A DNA stretch of 64,000 nt, taken from the NCBI RefSeq assembly GCF_016313185.1, contig NZ_CP066218.1:3968001-4032000 (forward strand). Reading direction: 5' to 3'. This DNA comes from Mycolicibacterium baixiangningiae. Its GTDB lineage: Bacteria; Actinomycetota; Actinomycetes; Mycobacteriales; Mycobacteriaceae. Position numbers and translations under genes: made by a program. Below, piece by piece: positions 9,141-21,470 of this stretch (position 1 is the stretch's first letter; each line of letters begins with the position of its first letter). The notes below the pieces were generated by a model, which was not told the DNA's origin, ran no database searches, and worked only from the letters and a program-made list of their open reading frames with translations.

Positions 9141-10060
9141 ACGTTGGAGTCCACCCAGGACAGGGTGGTCCAACTGCCGAACGCGAATTTCGCCCAATTC
9201 CAGCCCAGCTTGCCCGGCGGCACCGTGGATTCGAACGTGCGGACCGGCCAGCCGAGCATGGCCGCGGTGAACTCTTCGCTGGCGGTCTGCACCTCGACGG
9301 CGCCGGCATTGGCCGCCATCCGCTCCAGATCGGCCGGGTCGAAGGTGTGCAGGTCGACGATCCACTCGAGCGCCGCGGCGCGCGAGTTCTCGTCGAGCTC
9401 GGACTGGGGGCGCCGCCAGCTCTCCAGCCCGGGCAGCTTCATGGCGCGCACCGTGGCTTTCCAGGTGAGGTCGGCGAGCTTGCGGGCGTACGCGTTGCCG
9501 ACGGTGGTCGGCTCGCCCGCGAACACGAAACGGCCGCCGGGCTTGAGCACGCGCACCACCTCGCGCAACGACAGTTCGACATCCGGGATGTGGTGCAGCA
9601 CCGCGTGGCCGACCACCAGGTCGAAGGTGTCGTCCTCATACGGGATGCCCTCAGCATCGGCGACGCGGCCGTCGATGTCCAAGCCGAGCGACTGGCCGTT
9701 ACGGGTCGCCACCCGGACCATGCCCGGCGACAGGTCGGTGACCGATCCGCGCCGCGCCACCCCGGCCTGGATCAGGTTCAGCAGGAAGAACCCGGTGCCG
9801 CAGCCCAACTCGAGCGCCCGGTCGTAGGGCAGCTCCCGCTGCACGGCGTCGGGGACGATCGCATCGAACCGGCCCCGCGCGTACTCGATGCAGCGCTGGT
9901 CGTAGGAGATCGACCACTTGTCGTCGTAGGACTCGGCCTCCCAGTCGTGATAGAGCACCTGGGCGAGCTTCGAATCGTGGCGGGCGGCCTCGACCTGTTC
10001 GGCGGTCGCGTGCGGGTTCGACGCGGGCAGATCGGTGGACGTGTGGTCGATACTCGTCAT
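9074..10060 (-). CDS. Class I SAM-dependent methyltransferase (Rv3038c-like)
   Basis: 328-residue protein with a complete Methyltransf_11/25 domain: motif I ALELGCGTGFFLLNL, then DLSPGMV, VVGHAVLHHIPD and VLKPGGRFVFAGEP. An unusual N-terminal stretch (HDWEAESYDDKWSISYDQRC) precedes the fold and is conserved in mycobacterial homologues. The C-terminus is hydrophobic and aromatic, suggesting a lipid or isoprenoid acceptor, but this is inference. It begins 10 bp after the enoyl-CoA hydratase stop and ends within the start region of the next methyltransferase, so all belong to one operon. Confidence 0.9.
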   Translation of the reverse strand: MTSIDHTSTDLPASNPHATAEQVEAARHDSKLAQVLYHDWEAESYDDKWSISYDQRCIEYARGRFDAIVPDAVQRELPYDRALELGCGTGFFLLNLIQAGVARRGSVTDLSPGMVRVATRNGQSLGLDIDGRVADAEGIPYEDDTFDLVVGHAVLHHIPDVELSLREVVRVLKPGGRFVFAGEPTTVGNAYARKLADLTWKATVRAMKLPGLESWRRPQSELDENSRAAALEWIVDLHTFDPADLERMAANAGAVEVQTASEEFTAAMLGWPVRTFESTVPPGKLGWNWAKFAFGSWTTLSWVDSNVWRHVVPKGWFYNVMITGVKPS

Positions 10061-10070
10061 GGCTGGCAGC

Positions 10071-10721
10071 CTAACCGGCGAAGGCGGCCTTGGCGGCAGC
10101 CAGCACCCGCGGTGGGTAATCCCTGAATCTCCTCGCCCAGGCCACAGCGGCGTCGTAGACGCCGTCGGGGGCCGTCAACTCGTCGAGCAGGCCCAGCGCG
10201 CGGGCCTGCTCGGCCCCGACGAAGCGGCCCGAGAACACCAGGTCCTTGGCCTGGCTCAGCCCGATCGCCCGCGCCAGTCGCGCGGTGGCGTCCGGGCCCG
10301 GCGCGAGGCCGGCCAGGATCTCGGTCGCCCCGACCTTGGCGTTGTCACCGCTGATGCGCCAGTCGGCGGCCAGGGCGAGTGTCAGGCCGGCGCCCAGGGC
10401 GTAGCCGGTCACCGCGGCGACGGTCGGTTTCGGGATCGCCGCCACCGCGGCGACGGCCCCGCGGGCCACCTCGGCGGCGACCGCGCCCTCCTGCGCGTTC
10501 AACGTGCGCAGCGCGGGGACGTCGTCACCGGCGGAGAAGATTTCGTGACCGCCGAACAGGATGACCGCGGTGATATCGTCACGCCCAGCGATTTCCGTTG
10601 CGGCCGTGGTCAATTCGCGATACACCTGGCGGGTCAGCGCATTGGTCGGCGGACGCGAGAGCAGCAGGGTGGCGATCCCCGGCTGCTCGTCGCTGCAATG
10701 GACGCCGACGAACTCTTTCAT
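10071..10721 (-). CDS. echA17: Enoyl-CoA hydratase/isomerase family protein (EchA17-like)
   Basis: 216-residue crotonase-fold protein. Oxyanion-hole segments are visible at [10 protein letters not shown] and [22 protein letters not shown]. The usual catalytic Glu pair of true hydratases cannot be assigned with certainty, so a hydratase or isomerase role is equally possible. It is shorter than typical 250-260-residue members because the C-terminal trimerisation helix is abbreviated. The ATG overlaps the stop of the upstream Nudix gene by 4 bp (ATGA). Position matches Rv3039c. Confidence 0.85.
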   Translation of the reverse strand: MKEFVGVHCSDEQPGIATLLLSRPPTNALTRQVYRELTTAATEIAGRDDITAVILFGGHEIFSAGDDVPALRTLNAQEGAVAAEVARGAVAAVAAIPKPTVAAVTGYALGAGLTLALAADWRISGDNAKVGATEILAGLAPGPDATARLARAIGLSQAKDLVFSGRFVGAEQARALGLLDELTAPDGVYDAAVAWARRFRDYPPRVLAAAKAAFAG

Positions 10722-11545
10722 GGCGCCCGGTGGTTGCGGGCCGCGTTGTACCGGCCGCTGTCGAAGAACTCGATCTCCCAGTTGCCGTCGTGCACGGCAA
10801 GCGTGGGCTGTACCGGCTCGATGCGGCGTTCGACGGCGAGCACCTCCTCCACCGTCCGGCCCGCCAACGCATCGAGCTGGGTCCACGTCGGTGGCAGCAG
10901 GAAGGACCGGCCGTCGGCGAAGTCCCGCAGGGCTTCCTCGGGGGCGATCCAGCCGGCCTGGTCGGTTTCGGTGTTCTCGCCGTCGGCGCGCTGACCGGCG
11001 GGAAGCGCGCCGACGAAGAAGTACGTGTCGTAGCGGCGGGTGCGCTCCTCCTCGGGGGTCACCCAGTTCGCCCACGGCCGCAGCAGGTCGGCCCGCAGCA
11101 CCAGGTTCTCGGTGCGCAGGAAGTCCGCGAACGACAGCGACCCGTTGGCCAGCGCCAGGCGCGACTCGCGGTACACCGACGCGTCGTCGACCAGCACATC
11201 CGGGTCGTCGGCGGCGCCGGCGAACAGCACGCCGCACTCCTCGAACGTCTCACGGGCGGCCGCACACACCAGCGCCTCGGCCAGGCTCTCGTCGACCCCG
11301 AGCCGGTCGGCCCACCACCGCGGCCCCGGACCGGCCCACGCGATGTCCGCCTTGCGATCGCGGTCGTCGACGCCGCCACCGGGGAACACCATCACCCCAG
11401 CGACGAACTCCATCCCGGCGTGGCGCCGCATCAGGAACACTTCAAGATCTTCTGGGATGCCGCGGGCGGACCGGATCAGCATGACGGTGGCGGCCGGCCG
11501 CGCTACGAGCGGTTCCCGCGTCGGCTTCTCCGCGGATTCGGTCAT
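10718..11545 (-). CDS. Nudix hydrolase with insertion (Rv3040c-like)
   Basis: 275-residue Nudix-fold protein. The Nudix box is split: the N-terminal glycine part [12 protein letters not shown] is separated from the catalytic helix [12 protein letters not shown] (REx2EExG) by about 30 residues, as in NUDT8/NUDT19-type CoA-related hydrolases. This layout and the neighbouring crotonase suggest an acyl-CoA or CoA pyrophosphatase rather than a nucleotide-specific enzyme, though that is inference. Overlaps the ABC ATPase stop upstream by 4 bp and the crotonase start downstream by 4 bp. Confidence 0.87.
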   Translation of the reverse strand: MTESAEKPTREPLVARPAATVMLIRSARGIPEDLEVFLMRRHAGMEFVAGVMVFPGGGVDDRDRKADIAWAGPGPRWWADRLGVDESLAEALVCAAARETFEECGVLFAGAADDPDVLVDDASVYRESRLALANGSLSFADFLRTENLVLRADLLRPWANWVTPEEERTRRYDTYFFVGALPAGQRADGENTETDQAGWIAPEEALRDFADGRSFLLPPTWTQLDALAGRTVEEVLAVERRIEPVQPTLAVHDGNWEIEFFDSGRYNAARNHRAP

Positions 11546-12402
11546 GTGCGTCTCCTGTGGGCGGCACGGGTGCGGGCGCGACGGGCGAAGTAGCGGCCGT
11601 CGATCACGTCCAGCGCGATCTGCTGGCCGAAGGCCTTCGACAGGTTCTCGGCGGTCAGCACGTCGGACAGCAGGCCGGCGTCGACGATCTTGCCCTCCGA
11701 GAGGATCAGGCAGTGACTGAAGCCCGGCGGAATCTCTTCGACGTGATGGGTGACCAGCACGATCGCGGGGGCATCGGGATCGGCGGCGAGGTCGGCAAGG
11801 CGCGCGACGAGTTCCTCGCGCCCACCCAGGTCGAGACCGGCGGCCGGTTCGTCGAGCAGGAGCAGTTCGGGATCGGTCATCAGCGAACGCGCGATCATCA
11901 CCCGTTTGCGCTCACCTTCGGAGAGGGTGTCGTAGACCCGTTCAGCCAGGTGTTCGGCGCCCACGCTCTCGAGCATGTCGACGGCCTGCCCGTAGTCGAC
12001 GTCGTCGTAGCGCTCCCGCCACCGGCCGAGCACGGCGTACCCGGCCGACACGACCAGGTCGCGCACCACCTCCCCGGGTGGGATCCGTTGCGCCAGCGCC
12101 GAACTGGAGAGTCCGACGCGAGAGCGCAACTCGGCCATGTCGGTGCGGCCGAGCCGCTCACCCAACACGTAGGCAGTGCCGGACGACGGATGTTCCATCG
12201 CGGCGGCCATGCGCAGCAGCGACGTCTTTCCCGCGCCGTTGGGTCCGATCACCACCCAGCGCTCGTCGAGTTCGACCGCCCACGTGAGCGGGCCGACCAG
12301 CGTCCGGCCGCCGCGGCGCAAGCTGACCTTCGCGAAGTCGATCAGCAGGTCTTCGTCGACGGCACTGCCGGTCTGACCGTCGGCTGCGTCTTCTCCGGGC
12401 AC
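11542..12402 (-). CDS. ABC transporter ATP-binding protein (Rv3041c-like)
   Basis: 286-residue single ATPase domain. Walker A is GPNGAGKTSLL, the signature is LSEGERKRVMIARSL (a LSEGE variant) and Walker B is LLLLDEPAAGLD, with the switch His in LVTHHVEE. It resembles ModF/YhbG-type stand-alone ATPases. No permease gene is adjacent, so the membrane partner is unknown. The GTG start gives MPGEDAADG. It overlaps the tail of the frameshifted yczE reading frame by 61 bp. First gene of the operon running to Rv3037c. Confidence 0.88.
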   Translation of the reverse strand: MPGEDAADGQTGSAVDEDLLIDFAKVSLRRGGRTLVGPLTWAVELDERWVVIGPNGAGKTSLLRMAAAMEHPSSGTAYVLGERLGRTDMAELRSRVGLSSSALAQRIPPGEVVRDLVVSAGYAVLGRWRERYDDVDYGQAVDMLESVGAEHLAERVYDTLSEGERKRVMIARSLMTDPELLLLDEPAAGLDLGGREELVARLADLAADPDAPAIVLVTHHVEEIPPGFSHCLILSEGKIVDAGLLSDVLTAENLSKAFGQQIALDVIDGRYFARRARTRAAHRRRT

Positions 12403-13122
12403 CCGACCATCGTGCCGTACTCGGCGGCCTCCGCAACCTGCGGGGCACCCCGGCAATTCGGGCGTGCGCAGTCGCGCTCAGCGCGGCTGTGTGCACCGAA
12501 ACCGCGGCGTGCACCGAAACCGCGGCGTTCACCGAAATCACCCAGCCACATGAACAGTTGCACCAGCGGACCGATCCCGAAGGCGTAGACCACCGTGCCG
12601 ACCCCGACCGTCCCGCCCAGCAGCCATCCCACGGCGAGCACGGTCGCCTCGATCCCGGTGCGCACCAGCCGCACCGACCGGCCGGTTCTCGCCACCAGTC
12701 CCGTCATCAACCCGTCCCGGGGCCCGGGCCCGAGTCCGGCGCCGATGTAGAGCACGGTGGCCAGCGCGTTGAGCACCACGGCGGCGAGCATCCAGGCCAC
12801 CTGCGCCATCAGTGTCGACGCGTCGGGCAACACGGCCAGGCACGCGTCGACGGTCACCGCGATCACCACGACGTTGGCCACCGTCCCCACCCCGGGCCCG
12901 GTTGCGCAGCGGAATCCACGCCAGCAGCACCGCCACGCCGACCACCGCCGTGGCGGTCCCGATGGTCATGCCCGTGCGCCGCGCCAGGCCCTGGTGGAAC
13001 ACGTCCCACGGGTCGAGACCAAGTCCCGCGCGGACCATGAGCGCCATGGAAAAGCCGTAGAGAACCAGCCCGACGAGGAGCGCGACGGCCCGTATGGCCG
13101 CCCGCGGCAGGCGTCGGATCAC
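12342..13122 (-). pseudogene. yczE-like membrane protein gene, frameshifted
   Basis: Two reading frames together encode one YczE/YitT-type integral membrane protein. The first runs from the GTG at 13122 through AVALLVGLVLYGFSMALMV, LGLDPWDVFHQGLA and LLAWIPLRNR; then it collapses into Arg/Gly-rich nonsense. The family sequence resumes in another frame as VGTVANVVVIAVTVDACL and continues through three more membrane segments to VYAFGIGPLVQLFMWLGD. Removing one base from the GGGCCCGGGG tract near 12890-12902 restores LRNRPGVGTVAN exactly, so a single-base insertion is the cause. The tail carries a short RRGFGA repeat and overlaps the ABC ATPase start. Either a recent pseudogene or a sequencing error in a GC tract. 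Confidence 0.8.
12491..12526. repeat. 18-bp tandem duplication in the yczE tail
   Basis: Two exact head-to-tail copies of an 18-bp unit beginning GTGCACCGAAACC, followed by a third partial copy (GTTCACCGAAATCA). Being a multiple of three it adds whole codons: on the minus strand it encodes repeated RRGFGA. It sits just after the last membrane segment. Confidence 0.9.
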
Positions 13123-13277
13123 TATGAGTGGTCCGGGAAGCGCATTCTGATCGCGTCCAGTTCGCTACGCATCCGGCGCAGATCGGCGTCCAGTTCGGGG
13201 CTTGCGAACTCCCCCGGCCGAAAACCGAAGAGAGAAGCAAGGCCACTTCCCAACCGAGATATCCAGTTTGTCGTCAT
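13122..13277 (-). CDS. Small hypothetical protein upstream of yczE
   Basis: 51-residue protein beginning MTTNWISRLGSGLASLFGF, with an amphipathic N-terminal half and a charged C-terminal half (DADLRRMRSELDAIRMRF) that could form a helix or short coiled coil. Its stop overlaps the yczE GTG by one base (TAGTG), implying coupled translation. An alternative start at 13337 would add 20 residues but lie inside the palindrome. I do not recognise the family. The coupling and sensible composition argue for a real gene, but no Shine-Dalgarno is evident. Confidence 0.5.
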   Translation of the reverse strand: MTTNWISRLGSGLASLFGFRPGEFASPELDADLRRMRSELDAIRMRFPDHS

Positions 13278-13313
13278 GTGGCTATTCTTCGTTCGATTGG
13301 CTTGCTCTTCAAG

Positions 13314-13335
13314 GGCCAGTTGACCCATACTGGCC
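13314..13335. promoter_or_regulatory. Inverted repeat GGCCAGT-N8-ACTGGCC, probable MocR operator
   Basis: Perfect 7-bp arms (13314-13320 and 13329-13335) lie between the divergent mocR-type and yczE-side genes and end 3 bp before the regulator's ATG. MocR/YczR regulators are known to bind the region between themselves and yczE, so this is the natural candidate operator, also able to autoregulate by covering the regulator's start. Confidence 0.6.
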
Positions 13336-13338
13336 ACA

Positions 13339-14787
13339 ATGATGCTGGAAACGCCCGCCAGAGCCCTCGATGTCGAGCGATTGGTCCGCGAATTGGGAAA
13401 CTGGCGTACAGCCAGTTCGAGCGGTCCCGTCTATCTGGGACTGGCCGACGGGATCCGGATGCTCGTCGTGGACGGCAAGCTCCCGGTGGGTGCGCGGCTT
13501 CCGAGTGAGCGCGCGCTGGCCGAGCGATTGCGGGTCTCGCGCACGACGGTCACCGCCGCCTACGCCCAACTGCGCGAGGACGGGTATCTACTCGCCCGGC
13601 GCGGGGCGCGCAGCACCACCGCCCTGCCGGCGGCACCGAGCGCACCGGTGTCGCCGAGCGCTCCCCGCGGTGCGGTCAACCTGGCCAACGCGGCCCTTGC
13701 CGCACCGGCCCCCGCGGTGCTCGCGGCTTTCACCGCCGCCACGCACCAGCTGGCGCCGTACCTTCACGGCATCGGCGTCGAGCTCCAGGGGGTGCCGTCG
13801 CTGCGCGAGGCGGTCGCCGAAACATACTGTGCGCGTGGGCTTCCCACCGAGCCCGACGACATCATGATCACCACCGGAGCGCTGCACGCCATCGGGCTGA
13901 TCCTCGCGACGTACACCCAGCCCGGTGACCGCGTCCTCGTCGAGCAGCCCACCTATCACGGAGCGCTCGCCGCGATCGCCACCGCGGGCGCCCGCCCGGT
14001 ACCCGTAGCCGTCACCGAGGACGGCTGGGATCTCGGGGCGCTGCACACCGCGGTGCGGCAGCTCGCGCCCAGCCTTGCCTACGTGGTGCCCGACAACCAC
14101 AATCCGACCGGGCTGACGATGCCGCAGGCGCAGCGCCACGAACTGGCCGCGCTCATCGCCGACACCCGGACCCGCACCATCATCGACGAGACGATGACAG
14201 AGGTGTGGCTGGACCAGCCGGTACCCCCACCGGTCGCGACGGCGATGACCCGGCGCAGCGATCTGGTGCTCACCACGGGGTCGATGTCCAAGTCGTTCTG
14301 GGGAGGGTTGCGCATCGGGTGGATCCGCGCCGACCGGTCCACGCTGGCCTCGATCGCGGCCCTGCGTCCGTCGATCGACATGGGCACACCGATCCTCGAG
14401 CAGCTCGCCGCCGCGGAACTGCTCCGCATCGCCGACGAGGTGTTGCCGGAGCGCCGCGACATCCTGCGCACGCGCCGGGAGCGGATGCTGTCCCTGCTCG
14501 ACGAGCACCTTCCGGACTGGCAGCCCTGCCCCGGTGGAGGGGGTTTGGCGCTGTGGGTGCGGTTGCCGGCGCCGATGAGCTCGGCGCTGTCGGCCGCGGC
14601 GTCGCGGATGGGGCTCGACGTGCCGCCGGGGCCGCGGTTCGGTGTGGACGGCTCCCTCGAGCGGTTCATCCGGATCCCGTACACGCTGCCGCCGGATCAG
14701 ATGAGCGAGGCCGTCGCACTGCTGGCGCAGGCGTGGCTGGCGGTGACCGGGACGACGGCCCCGCACCCACGCAGCATCCTCGTGTGA
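13339..14787 (+). CDS. MocR/GntR-family regulator with aminotransferase domain (YczR-like)
   Basis: 482-residue MocR-type regulator. Residues about 30-100 form a GntR winged helix-turn-helix (LPSERALAERLRVSRTTVTAAYAQL); the rest is a fold-type I aminotransferase domain. The PLP-binding lysine is K318 in SMSKSFWGGLRIGW, and DNHNPTG is the cofactor phosphate-side motif. Divergent yczE on the other strand is the hallmark of the YczR subgroup, in which the regulator controls the membrane protein gene in response to PLP or a related amine. Here the presumed target yczE is frameshifted. Starts at the first of two consecutive ATGs right after the palindrome. Confidence 0.88.
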   Translation: MMLETPARALDVERLVRELGNWRTASSSGPVYLGLADGIRMLVVDGKLPVGARLPSERALAERLRVSRTTVTAAYAQLREDGYLLARRGARSTTALPAAPSAPVSPSAPRGAVNLANAALAAPAPAVLAAFTAATHQLAPYLHGIGVELQGVPSLREAVAETYCARGLPTEPDDIMITTGALHAIGLILATYTQPGDRVLVEQPTYHGALAAIATAGARPVPVAVTEDGWDLGALHTAVRQLAPSLAYVVPDNHNPTGLTMPQAQRHELAALIADTRTRTIIDETMTEVWLDQPVPPPVATAMTRRSDLVLTTGSMSKSFWGGLRIGWIRADRSTLASIAALRPSIDMGTPILEQLAAAELLRIADEVLPERRDILRTRRERMLSLLDEHLPDWQPCPGGGGLALWVRLPAPMSSALSAAASRMGLDVPPGPRFGVDGSLERFIRIPYTLPPDQMSEAVALLAQAWLAVTGTTAPHPRSILV

Positions 14788-14811
14788 CCCGGCGGCGTGT
14801 GACCCGGCGGC
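14782..14811. repeat. 15-bp tandem repeat spanning the mocR stop
   Basis: Two exact copies of GTGTGACCCGGCGGC, the first containing the mocR stop codon. It looks like a slippage duplication in the 31-bp gap to the convergent serB2. No function apparent. Confidence 0.85.
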
Positions 14812-14818
14812 GTGAGCC

Positions 14819-19072
<4,254 letters not shown>

Positions 19073-19080
<8 letters not shown>

Positions 19081-20113
19081 TGCCCTGCAGCGCCTGCTGT
19101 CCGAACTGACCGAGCGCCAGAGAACCCTCGGGCAGCACCAGCTCACCGCTGTCCAGCCGCCGGCGCAGGTAGGCGAACGACTGCGCCGTCTGGGCGAACA
19201 GATGCTCACCGGCCCGCAGCGGCGGACGCGGCCTGTCGTCGCGGGGCGCGAACTGCGGCAGCGGTTTCACCTCGGTGTGGTAGTCGACGTTGAAGAACAG
19301 CGGAAATGAGTACCGCTCCTCTTTGACCTTGCGGACCCGGTGGCTGGTGGCGACGAACGTGCCGTTGGTCCACAGTTCCAGCATGTCGCCGACGTTGACG
19401 ACGAAGGTGCCGGGCAGCGGGGGCACGTCGATCCACTCCCCGGCGCCGTTGAGCACCTCGAGGCCCGGCGCGGTGGGTTTGAGCAGCGTGAAGCACTCGT
19501 AGTCGGTGTGTGCGCCGATGCCCATGTGGTCCTCGGCGTCCGGGTTGTACGGATAGTGCACCAGCCGCAGTTGGCTCGGTGTCTTCGTCGCATGCCGGGA
19601 GAACACGTCCGGGTCCTCCCCCAGCGCGATCGCGAACGCCGACAGAAGCCGCTGCCCCACCTCGAGCACCGCGGTGTAGTAGGCGGTGACGGATTCGGCG
19701 AACCCCGGCAGGTCGGGCCAGGTGTTCGGGCCCAGCATGGGGTTGCCCGCCAGGTAGTCGGGGTCGTCGGCCGGCAGGTCCAGCGCGGTGTCGAACGCCT
19801 CCTTCAGATCCGGCGTTCCTCCGTTCTCGACACCTTCTTCACCGATCGGCACGTAGCCGCGGTGACACCGCGACAGGCCGATGTAGGTGCGCATCTTCTC
19901 CTCCAGCGGCAGCGCGAAGAACTCCTTCGTCGCGGCCAGCATCCGGTCGAAGAGCGACTCGTCGATGCCCGATCCGCTGATGTAGAAGAACCCGACGTCA
20001 CGAGCCGCGGTGCCGAGGTCGGCCGCCACCCGTTCCTGTTCGGACCGGTCGCTCGACAGCAATCCACTGATGTCGACGACCGGTACGGATGTGAAAGACG
20101 TTGCACCGCTCAC
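19073..20113 (-). CDS. 2-oxoglutarate/Fe(II)-dependent oxygenase, isopenicillin N synthase superfamily
   Basis: 346-residue oxygenase. The N-terminal DIOX_N domain starts VPVVDISGLL; the C-terminal jelly roll has iron ligands in HTDYECFTLL (HxD) and TSHRV (distal His), and the cosubstrate-binding RYSFP (RxS). GTG at 20113 follows GGAGAAG and overlaps the previous stop by 4 bp. Known relatives include the ethylene-forming enzyme and the 2-ODD-C23 group, which hydroxylate arginine-type side chains and release guanidine. Co-regulation with a guanidine/urea carboxylase operon makes a guanidine-releasing hydroxylase attractive here, but this is inference. Last gene of the eight-gene operon. Confidence 0.9.
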
Positions 20114-20640
20114 AATTTCACTTCTCCTTCGCTTCGCTGAACATCCCAGCGCACGCCGTTGACGCGACAATGAGGACCGGAAACGCCGATGTCGAGGGCA
20201 CTCCACCCGCTGTCACCGACAGCGCCGATCACCACATGATCGGTGCAGGCCCAGCCGAATCGATCGCCGACGCGCACCAGCAGTCCCCGATCAGTACCCG
20301 ACGTGAGCGCCAGCGCCCAGCACGGTTCGACCGGACCGCTGTCGCGGACCCAGTGCTCGACATAGTCTGCGTGGACACCCTTTTCGACCAGCGTGTCACC
20401 GTCCCAGTGCACGGACCCCACGTCCGGGAACTCGCCGGGCGGCTGCAGATCGATGTCGCGGTGCCACTCGAACACGCTGTCACGCTGGGTGAGGACCCCC
20501 GCGAACCCGCGGGAGTCGACGTAGGCCGTATCGCCCTGAAGCCACAGCACGTCGGTGCCGGTGTCGCGCGACCCGTCGGCCTCGATGAGCAGGGTGCGCC
20601 GCCACAGGCCGGTACAGTCCTGCCTCACGACCGCGGTCAC
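20110..20640 (-). CDS. HRI1-like beta-barrel protein of unknown function
   Basis: 176-residue protein without signal or membrane segments. The pattern WRRTLLIEADGSRDTGTDVLWLQ, YVDSRGFAG, EWHRDIDLQPP, and GVHADYVEHW matches what I remember of the HRI1 beta-barrel family, which has bacterial members of unknown function; no catalytic residue is evident. The GTG start is chosen because it overlaps the upstream stop by 4 bp (GTGA). Tight coupling on both sides to the lactonase-like enzyme and the oxygenase suggests a role in the same pathway, perhaps binding a pathway intermediate. Family assignment is moderately sure, function open. Confidence 0.7.
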   Translation of the reverse strand: MTAVVRQDCTGLWRRTLLIEADGSRDTGTDVLWLQGDTAYVDSRGFAGVLTQRDSVFEWHRDIDLQPPGEFPDVGSVHWDGDTLVEKGVHADYVEHWVRDSGPVEPCWALALTSGTDRGLLVRVGDRFGWACTDHVVIGAVGDSGWSALDIGVSGPHCRVNGVRWDVQRSEGEVKL

Positions 20641-21470
20641 GACACCGGCCCGAACCGCTGGTGGAAGTGCTGGGTCAGCTCGGGCCATACGTGCGGGTCG
20701 TGGCCGGGGATGAGCGGGAAACCCTTGTCGGCGGCCAGCTTCTTGAGCCGGCGGATCGGTTCGACGGTCTCCTCGGGGTCGACGTCGATGAACCCGCCGA
20801 TCGCCCGTTCGTGCTCGATGTTCTCGGTCAGGTCGGCGGCGTCGAACGCGAACACGAACCCGTCGCCGCCGACAGAATGATCGAGTTGCACGACGAAGCT
20901 CTGGTGACCGGGGGTGTGACCGTAGGTCGGCACCGCGGTGATCCCGGGTGCGATCTCGACCTCCCCGTCAGCGAGCCGCCAGTCGATCCGCGGGTCGTCG
21001 AAGTCGACCCGGAAGATCGCGTGCTGCTCGGGCGCCGGATGATTCGACAGCCCGTACTCCAGCTCGCGGCGCTGGGCGTGCACCGGCACCCGGCCCGCGA
21101 ACAGCTTCAGCCCGCCCGCGTGGTCCGTGTGCAGGTGCGACACCGCGACGAGGTGGATGTCGTCGACGTCGACACCGATGTCGGCCAGTGACTCCTCTAT
21201 CGGTTCCCCCGGCCCCGGTAGCACCGGCTGATACTCCACGCTCGGGTAGAAGCGCCTGCGTAGGTACGGGTCCCGGATCAGCGCGGTGTTGAACCCGGTG
21301 TCCAGCAGTACCCAACCGCCGTCGGTCTGCAGCAGCACGCCGGGCACCGGTTCGCGCAGCTGCTCGGTGGCCGACGCGCCGTGGACGCTGACCGACTTCG
21401 GCAGATCCTCCCAGCCGAGCGTCAGCAGGATGACGCGGCGCACTCCACTGGGTCGCAGCAGTGTCGCCAT
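20637..21470 (-). CDS. Metallo-beta-lactamase-fold hydrolase, AHL-lactonase-like
   Basis: 277-residue MBL-fold enzyme. The dinuclear zinc motif is SHLHTDHAGG (HxHxDH), with later ligands in TYGHTPGH, FDAADLT and IPGHDPH. The order and spacing resemble AiiA/AttM-type lactonases, though the substrate may be any lactone, ester or cyclic amide. ATG at 21470 overlaps the binding-protein stop by one base (TGATG); the longer upstream frame is antisense to nothing real but lacks a ribosome site. In this operon it probably opens a ring or hydrolyses an ester of the imported compound. Confidence 0.88.
   Translation of the reverse strand: MATLLRPSGVRRVILLTLGWEDLPKSVSVHGASATEQLREPVPGVLLQTDGGWVLLDTGFNTALIRDPYLRRRFYPSVEYQPVLPGPGEPIEESLADIGVDVDDIHLVAVSHLHTDHAGGLKLFAGRVPVHAQRRELEYGLSNHPAPEQHAIFRVDFDDPRIDWRLADGEVEIAPGITAVPTYGHTPGHQSFVVQLDHSVGGDGFVFAFDAADLTENIEHERAIGGFIDVDPEETVEPIRRLKKLAADKGFPLIPGHDPHVWPELTQHFHQRFGPVS

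Noticed and set aside
12491..12526. CRISPR-like repeat
   Set aside because: Copies are directly adjacent without spacers; it is a simple coding tandem duplication.
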